Below are positions 22,719-29,600 of a DNA stretch of 64,000 nucleotides, piece by piece. The DNA comes from Solirubrobacter deserti. GTDB lineage: Bacteria > Actinomycetota > Thermoleophilia > Solirubrobacterales > Solirubrobacteraceae. The stretch's first letter is position 1; every line of letters starts with the position of its first letter. The translations under genes and the position numbers were made by a program. The stretch is from positions 310,001 through 374,000 of the forward strand of contig NZ_QPKJ02000002.1 in assembly GCF_003344625.1 (NCBI RefSeq). The letters run 5' to 3'. The notes under the pieces are model-generated. The model saw only the letters and a list, made by a program, of their open reading frames with translations, was not told where the DNA came from and did not search any database.

Positions 22719-22843
22719 GCCGAGCATGGTCGGTCCGCGCGGCCCGCGCCTCGTGGCGAGTTCCTTAGCGCTTTCTGAGCGAGGTTCGGGGAACCGCCGC
22801 CAACTCGGGAGCCAGCGCGATATCGCGACCGTGCGCACCGGGT

Positions 22844-22849
22844 TAGCGT
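22844..22849 (+). promoter_or_regulatory. -10-like TAGCGT before the DUF4242 gene
   Basis: TAGCGT ends 8 bases before ATG 22858, predicting a leaderless transcript for the DUF4242/ATPase-regulator unit. Confidence 0.45.
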
Positions 22850-22857
22850 CGCGCGCA

Positions 22858-23124
22858 ATGAACCTCTACCTCGTCTCCCGCCGCCGCGCCTGGTTGTCCG
22901 AGGAGGAGCTCGCCGCCACCGCCGACTGCACGCCCGCCGTGCTCGGCATCTTCGACGGCGCCGTCCGCTGGGTGCGTTCCTACGTCTTCGAGGAGGCCGA
23001 CGGCGCGTTCAGCGCCGACTGCGTCTACGAGGCCGAGAGCGTCGAGCGGCTGGAGGAGTACTTCGACGCGATGATGCTGCCGGCGGACGAGATCCGGCAG
23101 GTCGACCGGTTCGCGGCGGCGTGA
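22858..23124 (+). CDS. DUF4242-like small protein
   Basis: 88 residues, ferredoxin-like fold: MNLYLVSRRRAWLSEEELAA, then VRWVRSYVFEEADGAFSADC, VYEAESVERLEEYFDAMMLP and the terminal RQVDRF. This is the DUF4242 pattern; a Streptomyces member (SCO4226) was reported to bind nickel. The canonical His/Glu metal positions are not obvious, so metal binding is uncertain. The stop overlaps the GTG of the next gene (GTGA), so the two products are made together. Confidence 0.68.
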   Translation: MNLYLVSRRRAWLSEEELAATADCTPAVLGIFDGAVRWVRSYVFEEADGAFSADCVYEAESVERLEEYFDAMMLPADEIRQVDRFAAA

Positions 23125-24878
23125 ACTTCGGGGCGCTGCTGGCCAAGCGCGCGCTGATCGGCCGCGACGACGAGCTGGCCGCGCTGCGCACCCTCCACGA
23201 GCCCGGAGGCCCGCTGGTGGCGGTCGTCCACGGCGTCGCCGGCTCGGGCAAGTCGGCGCTGATCCGGGCGTTCGCTGCCGAGCACGAGCACGCGACGATC
23301 GTCGACGGCCGCGCGATCGAGCCGACGCCGGCGGGGTTCGAGCAGGCCGCCGGGCGCCATCCGCGGCTCCTCGTCATCGACACCTTCGAGCGCCTGCGCC
23401 TGCTCGACGACTGGCTGCGCCACACCTACTTCCCGTCGCTGCCCGCGGACACCCGGGTCGTGATCGCCGCGCGCGACGCGCCGGGCGCCGTCTGGCGTGC
23501 GACGTTCGGCGAGTACCTGCGCGTGATCCCGCTCGGCCCGCTCGCGCCCGCCGACGCCGCCGCGGTGCTCGAGGGCGTCGGCTTGGACCCGCAGCAGGCC
23601 GTCGAAGTCAACCGCTTCGTACGGGGCCACCCGCTGTCGTTGCAGCTCGCGGCGTCCGCGGTCAAGGAGCATCCGGACGCGGTCATCCCGACCGTCACGC
23701 AGGAGCTCGCCGCGCTCTACCTCGACGGCCTCGACCCGGAGACGCGAGCCGCCCTGGACCGCGCGTGCGTCCTGCGCCGCGTCACGCGCAGCCTGCTGCC
23801 CGACGGGTTCGACCGGCTCGCCACGCTGCCGTTCGTCGAGCTCACCCCCGAGGGCCTGGTCATCCACGACACCGTGCGCGAGGCCGTCTCCGCGCTGCTG
23901 AAGGCCACCGATCCCGTCCGCCACCGCGAGCACCGTGCCGCGGCCTGGCGCCAGATCCGCCACGAGCTCCCGGACGGCGGCTGGGCCTCGATCGCGGACA
24001 TGATCGCGCTCGTCGAGGAGCCGCTCGTGCGCGAGGCGTTCTTCCCGAGCGCCGTCCAGCACTACGCGGTCGAGACGGCCCGGCCGAGCGACCGCGACGC
24101 GATCCTGAAGATCGTCGCCCGTCACCATCCTGGGCCGACGACGGCGCTGCTCAGCGACTGGTGGGACGCCGTCCCCGACGCCTTCCGCGTCGCGCGCGCC
24201 CCGCGCGGGACCGTCGTCGCGTTCGCGGTCCTGTGCGACCTGCGCCGGATCCCCCAGGGCCTGTTCCTGCGCGACCCGGTCTGCCAGGCCTGGCGGGCGC
24301 ACCTGCGCGCGCACCCCGTGCCGAAGGGCCAGCGCGTCCTCGCGGCGCGTGTCGCGCTCGCCCACGGCACGGGCTCGGCGCCGTCGCCGTGCTTCAGCGC
24401 ACTGCTGCGCGACGTCGAGCGCGAGCGGCTGGAGGGCGTGGTCCGGCGCGTCTACGCCGTCTCCGGCGGCGCCGAGCTCGATGAGCAACTGGAGCCGCTC
24501 GGCTACCTGCCGATCGACGGCGGCGCGACGGTCTGCGACCTGGGCGCGGAGTCCGTCGCGGGCTGGCTGTCGGAACTGGCCGCGCGCGACCTCCCGGTGC
24601 GGAAGACCGCGCTCGACCCCGAGGCGCGCGAGCTCACGCTGGACGGGCGGACCGTCGCGCTCACGAAGCTCGAATGTGCGGTCCTGCGCTACCTGCAGGA
24701 GCGTCAGGGCCAGGTCGTCCCGCGGGCGGCCCTGCTTCACGACGTCTGGGGCTACGAGTGGGCCGGCGGCGCGAACGCCGTCGACGTGGCGATCTGCGGC
24801 CTGCGGCGCAAGCTCGGCGAGCACGCCAAGCGCCTGGAGACCGTGCGGGGCGTCGGGTTCCGGATGGTGCCGCTCTAA
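23121..24878 (+). CDS. ATPase with C-terminal OmpR-type winged helix
   Basis: 585 residues, GTG start. The N-terminal P-loop ATPase is of STAND/AAA_16 type: Walker A GVAGSGKS at 38-45 (Lys44), Walker B LLVIDTFE at 83-90, sensor-like RVVIAARDAPG. A ~250-residue helical middle part follows. The last ~90 residues are a Trans_reg_C winged helix (RTVALTKLECAVLRYLQERQ, YEWAGGANAVDVAICGLRRK, RLETVRGVGFRMVPL). AfsR/SARP proteins have the DNA-binding part first; here it is last and there is no receiver or TPR array. Probably an ATP-gated transcription factor tuned by the coupled DUF4242 protein (inference). Confidence 0.78.
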   Translation: MNFGALLAKRALIGRDDELAALRTLHEPGGPLVAVVHGVAGSGKSALIRAFAAEHEHATIVDGRAIEPTPAGFEQAAGRHPRLLVIDTFERLRLLDDWLRHTYFPSLPADTRVVIAARDAPGAVWRATFGEYLRVIPLGPLAPADAAAVLEGVGLDPQQAVEVNRFVRGHPLSLQLAASAVKEHPDAVIPTVTQELAALYLDGLDPETRAALDRACVLRRVTRSLLPDGFDRLATLPFVELTPEGLVIHDTVREAVSALLKATDPVRHREHRAAAWRQIRHELPDGGWASIADMIALVEEPLVREAFFPSAVQHYAVETARPSDRDAILKIVARHHPGPTTALLSDWWDAVPDAFRVARAPRGTVVAFAVLCDLRRIPQGLFLRDPVCQAWRAHLRAHPVPKGQRVLAARVALAHGTGSAPSPCFSALLRDVERERLEGVVRRVYAVSGGAELDEQLEPLGYLPIDGGATVCDLGAESVAGWLSELAARDLPVRKTALDPEARELTLDGRTVALTKLECAVLRYLQERQGQVVPRAALLHDVWGYEWAGGANAVDVAICGLRRKLGEHAKRLETVRGVGFRMVPL

Positions 24879-24909
24879 CAAGAAATCCCCACCGGTCCGC
24901 TCGACCCAT

Positions 24910-24915
24910 TAGGCT
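24910..24915 (+). promoter_or_regulatory. -10-like TAGGCT before the dockerin protein gene
   Basis: TAGGCT ends 8 bases before ATG 24924, in the short gap after the regulator gene. Confidence 0.4.
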
Positions 24916-24923
24916 CGCCGCCG

Positions 24924-26039
24924 ATGAGGAGAGTGGTCGGTTGTGCGGCGCTGATGATCGCGCTGTGGGCGGCGCCGTCGGCGCACGCGGCGTTCAAGCC
25001 GGTGGCCGCGGCCACCGGAGTCACCCCGGGGTTCGCCGTCGGGGCTGACGTCAAGGGCGGCGTCTTGCGCACGCTGCGCATCGACAGCACGGGCGCGGGC
25101 GTGATCAAGTGGCGCTGCTCGGGCCCGTGCCGCCGGACGGGCGGGCCGCCGGAGCGAATCACGCACCCCAAGGGCGCGACCGTCATCCACCGCCTCAACC
25201 TGCGGATGCTCAAGGGCACGTCGCTGATGATCGACGTCGTCGTGCCGAGCGGGCAGAGCCGGTTCCTGCGAGTCGCCGCGCGCAACCGGCGCCCGGTTGT
25301 GACCGCAGCCGGCTGCCTCGACGGGCAGGGCCGCCGCGGTGCGTGCCCCGCGCCGGTGACGCTGCCGTCGCCGCCGGGTCCCGGCCCGTCCGCTCCGGTA
25401 CCGCCCGCGGCCACGCCGGCCGCCACGGTCACGCCCGAGCCGACGATCATGCCCCCGCCGACGGTCGCTCCGCCCGTCAACAACCCGGACGGAGCGCTCG
25501 AGAAGGTCACGCGCGTGGGCACGAGCCACGCGCGCGTCTCCGGCTGGGCGAGCGACGCCGACGTGGCGAGCGCGGCTATCACGGTGCGCTCGCTGGTAGA
25601 GGGCGCGCCCGCCGCGGAGGCGGCCGCCGGGCTTGTCCACGCCCAGTTCTCCGGGCACGGCTTCAACTTCCTCGTCCCGATCGACGACCGGCGCCGGAAC
25701 ATCTGCGTCGTTGCGGTGAACGTCGGCGGCGGAAGCGATCGACTCCTGCGAGGTTGCCGCGCGGTGCCGGAATTGGCCGACCTCAATGACGACGGCTACG
25801 TCGGGTGCGTGGACCAGCAGCGCCTCCTTGCGCGCTACGGCCAGAACGGGGTGGAGCTGCCCGAGGACCTCAACAACAACGGCACGGTCGAGATCATGGA
25901 CCTATCGATGCTGCTCAGCCGCTTCCGGCCGCCGCCGGCCGAGCCGAAGTGCCCGTCGCTCAATACCAGCGCATACGGGGCATCGGCTCGGGATCGCGGG
26001 GATAGGTCTGCCGCGGGGCGGGCCGGCGGCGTCGCATGA
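24924..26039 (+). CDS. secreted protein with a C-terminal dockerin-like repeat pair
   Basis: 371 residues. Signal peptide MRRVVGCAALMIALWAAPSA-HA. Residues ~25-140 form a beta domain, ~145-185 a Pro/Thr-rich linker, ~190-280 a second beta domain (ARVSGWASDADVASAAITVR). At ~285-340 two EF-like repeats occur, DLNDDGYVGCVDQQRLLARY and DLNNNGTVEIMDLSMLLSRF, spaced as in type I dockerins with calcium-ligand Asp/Asn residues. Dockerins bind cohesins in cellulosomes, but no cohesin or cellulase is nearby. It may instead be a calcium-binding module. Confidence 0.75.
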   Translation: MRRVVGCAALMIALWAAPSAHAAFKPVAAATGVTPGFAVGADVKGGVLRTLRIDSTGAGVIKWRCSGPCRRTGGPPERITHPKGATVIHRLNLRMLKGTSLMIDVVVPSGQSRFLRVAARNRRPVVTAAGCLDGQGRRGACPAPVTLPSPPGPGPSAPVPPAATPAATVTPEPTIMPPPTVAPPVNNPDGALEKVTRVGTSHARVSGWASDADVASAAITVRSLVEGAPAAEAAAGLVHAQFSGHGFNFLVPIDDRRRNICVVAVNVGGGSDRLLRGCRAVPELADLNDDGYVGCVDQQRLLARYGQNGVELPEDLNNNGTVEIMDLSMLLSRFRPPPAEPKCPSLNTSAYGASARDRGDRSAAGRAGGVA

Positions 26040-26071
26040 ACTTGAACATGGATAGCATCCTAGTACATATC

Positions 26072-26104
26072 TTCCTAGGAAGCAATATCCCGCGACGATA
26101 ATCT
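26072..26104 (+). promoter_or_regulatory. marR-type promoter and operator
   Basis: The 10-bp palindrome TTCCTAGGAA (26072-26081) covers the expected -35 position. TCCTAG also occurs at 26058-26063. GATAAT (26097-26102), overlapping TAATCT (26099-26104), is a strong -10 that ends 7-9 bases before ATG 26112. AT-rich for this window. Consistent with autorepression by the MarR protein and a leaderless mRNA. Confidence 0.6.
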
Positions 26105-26111
26105 TTCGGCG

Positions 26112-26603
26112 ATGCGCGACAGCGTCGATGACATCCTCGACCAGTGGGCCCGCGAGCGGCCCGATCTCGACGCGACGCCGATCGGCGTGATCGGCCGCAT
26201 GTCGCGGCTGGCGCGGGCGCTGGAGGCGCGGCTGGAACCCGTCTACGCCGAACACGGGCTCGAGCCCGGCTGGCACGACCTGCTGGCCACGCTGCGCCGT
26301 CAGGGCCCGCCGTTCAAGCTGCGCCCGACCGACCTCACGCACTCGTCCATGCTCACGTCGTCCGGCACCACCAAGCGCCTGGACAAGCTCGAGGCGGCCG
26401 GCCTGATCGCGCGCGAGCCCGACCCCAACGACCGCCGCGGCACGCTGATCGCGCTCACGGACAAGGGCCGGAAGCTCGTCGACGATGTCACCGGCCCGCA
26501 CCTCGCCAACGAGGCGCGGCTGCTGGAGCCGCTGAGCCAGGCGGAGCGCGAACAGCTCGCCGGGCTCCTGCGCAAGCTCAATCTCGGTCTGCCACCGCTT
26601 TGA
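26112..26603 (+). CDS. MarR-family transcriptional regulator
   Basis: 163 residues. Standard MarR architecture: dimer helices at both ends, winged helix about 60-125 (LATLRRQGPPFKLRPTDLTH, SSGTTKRLDKLEAAGLIARE, wing PDPNDRRGTLIALTDKGRKL). The DPNDRRG wing motif is intact. Likely autoregulated through the palindrome upstream. Its 3' end overlaps the convergent methyltransferase gene by 26 bases, so transcripts from the two genes are complementary at their ends. No obvious efflux target adjoins. Confidence 0.85.
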   Translation: MRDSVDDILDQWARERPDLDATPIGVIGRMSRLARALEARLEPVYAEHGLEPGWHDLLATLRRQGPPFKLRPTDLTHSSMLTSSGTTKRLDKLEAAGLIAREPDPNDRRGTLIALTDKGRKLVDDVTGPHLANEARLLEPLSQAEREQLAGLLRKLNLGLPPL

Positions 26604-27342
26604 AGAACGTGTAGCTGAACGTTTCGGTCGCGGCCAGGTCGGCGATGCCGCGGTCGAAACGGTCGGCGTCGATCAACCCGCCGGCCAGCGCCGGCTCGCG
26701 CACGCCCTCGATCATCGCCGTGAACGTCTTGAGCGTGAAGGCGTCGACCAGCTCCGGCTTGCTCGCGTCGACGTAGACCATGCGCGGCGACACGCGCACG
26801 CTGCCGAACCCGGCCTCGGACACCAGCGGGTACAGCCGCCGGCCGATCTTCGCGTCCCCGCTCTGGAGCTTTATGAGGCAGTCGATGGCGTCGTTGGCGG
26901 CGTCGCTCTCGGGATGGAAGTAGGCCGAGCCGTGGTCACCCTCGATCACGGTGATCGTGCCGCCGGGCCGCAGCAGGGTCCGCAGGCGGCGCAGCGCCGC
27001 GTACGGGTCGCGCAGGTGCTCGAGCACGAAGCACACGAAGATGTGGTCGAACGGCTCGGCCCGGAACGAGAACAGGTCGGCCTGCTCGAAGGTGACGTTG
27101 GGCGCGGTCACCCGCTCACGCGCGACCGCGAGCGACTGGGGCGAGATCTCGATGCTGGTGATCTGCGCTTCGGGCGAGTTCGCCGCGAGCGTGATCGTCT
27201 GCGCGCCGACCCCGCAGCCCGCCTCCAGCACGCGGCTGCCGGCCGGATACGCGGTGTCGTGGTGCAGCAGCTCGACGAGCGCGCCCGCCTGGTCGTTGAG
27301 GCGCTCGCTCTCGCGCTCCGCGTATCCGTGGACGTAGGCCAT
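26578..27342 (-). CDS. class I SAM-dependent methyltransferase
   Basis: 254 residues. Motif I VLEAGCGVGAQTITLA, motif II ITSIEISPQSLAVARER, post-I VTFEQADLFSF, motif III RPGGTITVIEGDHGSAYFHP. The C-terminal half (YVDASKPELVDAFTLKTFTA) is characteristic of a small-molecule methyltransferase group, but no substrate can be named. Divergent from the DsbA-like gene at 27363, 20 bases away, and convergent with marR. Confidence 0.8.
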   Translation of the reverse strand: MAYVHGYAERESERLNDQAGALVELLHHDTAYPAGSRVLEAGCGVGAQTITLAANSPEAQITSIEISPQSLAVARERVTAPNVTFEQADLFSFRAEPFDHIFVCFVLEHLRDPYAALRRLRTLLRPGGTITVIEGDHGSAYFHPESDAANDAIDCLIKLQSGDAKIGRRLYPLVSEAGFGSVRVSPRMVYVDASKPELVDAFTLKTFTAMIEGVREPALAGGLIDADRFDRGIADLAATETFSYTFFKAVADRD

Positions 27343-27348
27343 GGCCCG

Positions 27349-27354
27349 TAGTCT
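27349..27354 (+). promoter_or_regulatory. -10-like TAGTCT before the DsbA-like gene
   Basis: TAGTCT ends 8 bases before GTG 27363, supporting that GTG as the start. Confidence 0.4.
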
Positions 27355-27362
27355 GCCTCACC

Positions 27363-28166
27363 GTGGCCATCGACATCGAACTGTTCACCGACCCGGCGTG
27401 CCCGTTCGCCTTTTCCGCCGAGCCGATGCGGCAGCGGCTGCGCTGGCACTACGGAGACGGCCTGCGCTGGCGCACGACGATGATCGTGCTCACGCTGGAA
27501 CCGGGCGAGGCGGAGAAGCTGCAGTCCGGCGCGCCCGGGCTGCAGCGCAAGTACGGCATGCCGATCGACCCCGCGCCGTACCCCGAGCCGTCCTCGTCCG
27601 AGCCCGCGTGCCGGGCGGTCGTCGCCGCCCGCCTGAACGCGCCCGAGCTGGAAGAGCGGCTGCTGCGCCGGCTGCGCGTGCGGCGCATGGACGGCGGTCT
27701 GCTCGATGACCCCGAGCTGATCGCGGGCGCCGCGGCCGAAGCCGGGCTGGACCCGGACGAGCTGCGCCGCTGGTGCGACACGGCCGGGGTGGAGGACGCG
27801 CTGCGCGACGACATCGCCCGCGCGCGCCACCCCTCGGCGGCCGCCCGCGCGCTCGACCACAAGCTCGGCGGCCCTGCCCAGGAGCGCCGCTACACGGCGC
27901 CGAGCTACGAGCTCGCCAGCGGCGGTCAGACGTTCTCGCTGCCCGGCTTCAACCCGGTCGAGGCCTACGAGGCGGCGATCGCGAACCTGGACCCGCAGCT
28001 GCCGCGGCGCCCCAAGCCCGAGAACGTGACCGAGCTGCTGAAGTGGGCGGACGAGCCGCTGGCCACGGCCGAGGTCGAGCTGATCATGCAGCGCCCGTCG
28101 CGCGCGCAGCTCGCGCGCGTGGCGCAGCCGATCCCGACCGGCGCCGACTGCTACTGGAGGCTCTGA
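27363..28166 (+). CDS. DsbA/FrnE-like thioredoxin-fold protein
   Basis: 267 residues, GTG start. The first strand and active-site loop FTDPACPFAFSAEP has a single Cys followed by Pro (CPFA), not a CxxC. It therefore resembles 2-hydroxychromene-2-carboxylate isomerase or GST-kappa relatives more than a disulfide oxidase. The helical insertion (ELEERLLRRLRVRRMDGGLL, AGLDPDELRRWC) and FSLPGFNPVEAYEAAI are typical of the family. Cytoplasmic. Its last 16 bases overlap the convergent LtrA gene. Confidence 0.72.
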   Translation: MAIDIELFTDPACPFAFSAEPMRQRLRWHYGDGLRWRTTMIVLTLEPGEAEKLQSGAPGLQRKYGMPIDPAPYPEPSSSEPACRAVVAARLNAPELEERLLRRLRVRRMDGGLLDDPELIAGAAAEAGLDPDELRRWCDTAGVEDALRDDIARARHPSAAARALDHKLGGPAQERRYTAPSYELASGGQTFSLPGFNPVEAYEAAIANLDPQLPRRPKPENVTELLKWADEPLATAEVELIMQRPSRAQLARVAQPIPTGADCYWRL

Positions 28167-28969
28167 AGCATCCAGCCGTCGATCGCGCTCACGAGGTACG
28201 CGTAGAGGCCGTAGATGCCGAGGATCGCGACCCCGACCGGGATCGCGGTGGTGAGGATGGTCGCGGCGGCGCCGAGCTCTGAGTGATGCTCGATGTAGTA
28301 GGCGGCGACGTGCAGCCCGCCGCCGCCGGCGACGACCGCGGCGATGACCGGCACGTTCCCGTAGCCCCACCCGAACGACTTCTCGCGGCGCGCGTGCAGG
28401 AAGTCACCGAACGGGATCACGAAGTACGCCCACCAGAGCCCGAACGTGAGGCCGACGCCGGCGAACGCGACGACCGCCGCGGAGACGCTCCAGCCCGGCC
28501 CTTCCGGCCCGACGACCGCGCTGAGCGACGCGATAGCGCCGATGATCCCCTCGCCGAGGGCGATGATGATCAGCAGCCCGTAGCGCTCGGCGAGGTGGTG
28601 CGCGTGCCACGGCGTGCCGCCGCGGCGCGTCTCGGCGATGTACGGGCCCGTGAACTCGAGCGCGGTCAGCAGGATCACGAAGATGAACGTCACGAGGATC
28701 GACGTGTGCGCGAACACGAGGACGATCCAGCCGACCTGGGCGACCGAGATCCAGTCGTCGACGTCGAACGCCCACGAGAACCACGAGAAGTTGATCCACG
28801 CCCACGTGATCCCGAAGGCCGCGAACGTGAAGCCGATGATCCCGGCCTTCACGTGGCCATCGGCCAGGTAGTGCGCGAGCTCGTCGGCCGCCATGCCGTA
28901 CGCGACGACGAAAAGCAGCTCGAGCGGCGTCGTGACGCGGTGCGTCTCGTGCGGATCGCGCCCGCCCAT
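28151..28969 (-). CDS. LtrA-like multi-span membrane protein
   Basis: 272 residues with about seven membrane helices, starting HRVTTPLELLFVVAYGMAAD and including WAWINFSWFSWAFDVDDW, ILVTFIFVILLTALEF and ERYGLLIIIALGEGIIG. The ERYGL(F)IIIALGE motif and TPLELLF opening mark the low-temperature-requirement A family. Typical members are 360-400 residues with a FDLVFVFA motif after the start; here that part is altered and the protein is shorter at the C-terminus. Function unknown beyond a cold-growth phenotype in Listeria. Confidence 0.78.
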   Translation of the reverse strand: MGGRDPHETHRVTTPLELLFVVAYGMAADELAHYLADGHVKAGIIGFTFAAFGITWAWINFSWFSWAFDVDDWISVAQVGWIVLVFAHTSILVTFIFVILLTALEFTGPYIAETRRGGTPWHAHHLAERYGLLIIIALGEGIIGAIASLSAVVGPEGPGWSVSAAVVAFAGVGLTFGLWWAYFVIPFGDFLHARREKSFGWGYGNVPVIAAVVAGGGGLHVAAYYIEHHSELGAAATILTTAIPVGVAILGIYGLYAYLVSAIDGWMLQSLQ

Positions 28970-28999
28970 GCGCCGCGCGACGGTGGGCGAGCGGGCTCG

Positions 29000-29557
29000 T
29001 CACGTAGAGAGCGTCGGGCGCCGGGCCATCAGCTGCTCGATCGCGTCCGCGACGTGGATGCGATCGATGGCGCGGTCGCCGCGCTCGACGCGGATGGTGT
29101 GCGCGGTGAACAGCACGTCGGCGTGCGTGGTGCCGTGCGGCGGCTCGAAGCGGTAGGACGCGAGCTCGATCAGCAGGCCGAGCGGGTCCTGGAAGTAGAT
29201 CGAGTCCATGAAGCCGCGGTCCTTGACGCCGCTGTGGCGGATGCCGCGCTCGTCGAGCCGCTCGACGGCCTGCGCGAACATCGCCTGGCTGAGCGCGAAC
29301 GCGACGTGGTGGACGCAGCCGGGGTCCGTCGGCGTGCGGCTCGGGTCGGCTTCCCGGTCCTCCTTGGTGAAGATCGTGATCAGGCGGCCGTCGCCCGGGT
29401 CGAAGTACAGGTGGCTCTCGTCCGCGTTGTCGAGGTTGGGCTGCTCGAACACGAACGGCATCCCGAGCACGCCCTCCCAGAAGTCGATCGAGGTCTGGCG
29501 GTCGGCGCCGACGAGGGTGATGTGGTGGACGCCTTGGCTCTGGAGCTTGCGGTTCAT
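29000..29557 (-). CDS. VOC dioxygenase-like protein
   Basis: 185 residues. Ring-cleaving dioxygenase-type VOC module: GVHHITLVGADRQTSIDFWE, LYFDPGDGRLITIF, CVHHVAFALSQAMFAQAVER, SIYFQDPLGLLIELAS. Candidate metal ligands are His11, the His of VHHVAF and the Glu of LLIELA. The size is that of one double module plus a C-terminal tail, half of a full two-domain dioxygenase such as LinE or MhqO. The substrate is unknown. Runs in the same direction as the LtrA gene, 30 bases upstream of it. Confidence 0.78.
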   Translation of the reverse strand: MNRKLQSQGVHHITLVGADRQTSIDFWEGVLGMPFVFEQPNLDNADESHLYFDPGDGRLITIFTKEDREADPSRTPTDPGCVHHVAFALSQAMFAQAVERLDERGIRHSGVKDRGFMDSIYFQDPLGLLIELASYRFEPPHGTTHADVLFTAHTIRVERGDRAIDRIHVADAIEQLMARRPTLST

Positions 29558-29566
29558 CGGGGCCCG

Positions 29567-29572
29567 AAATTA
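29567..29572 (-). promoter_or_regulatory. -10-like TAATTT before the VOC gene
   Basis: On the minus strand TAATTT ends 9 bases before ATG 29557; a leaderless start is predicted. Confidence 0.4.
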
Positions 29573-29600
29573 CCAGCGTCCACCACGGGTCACATCTTCG

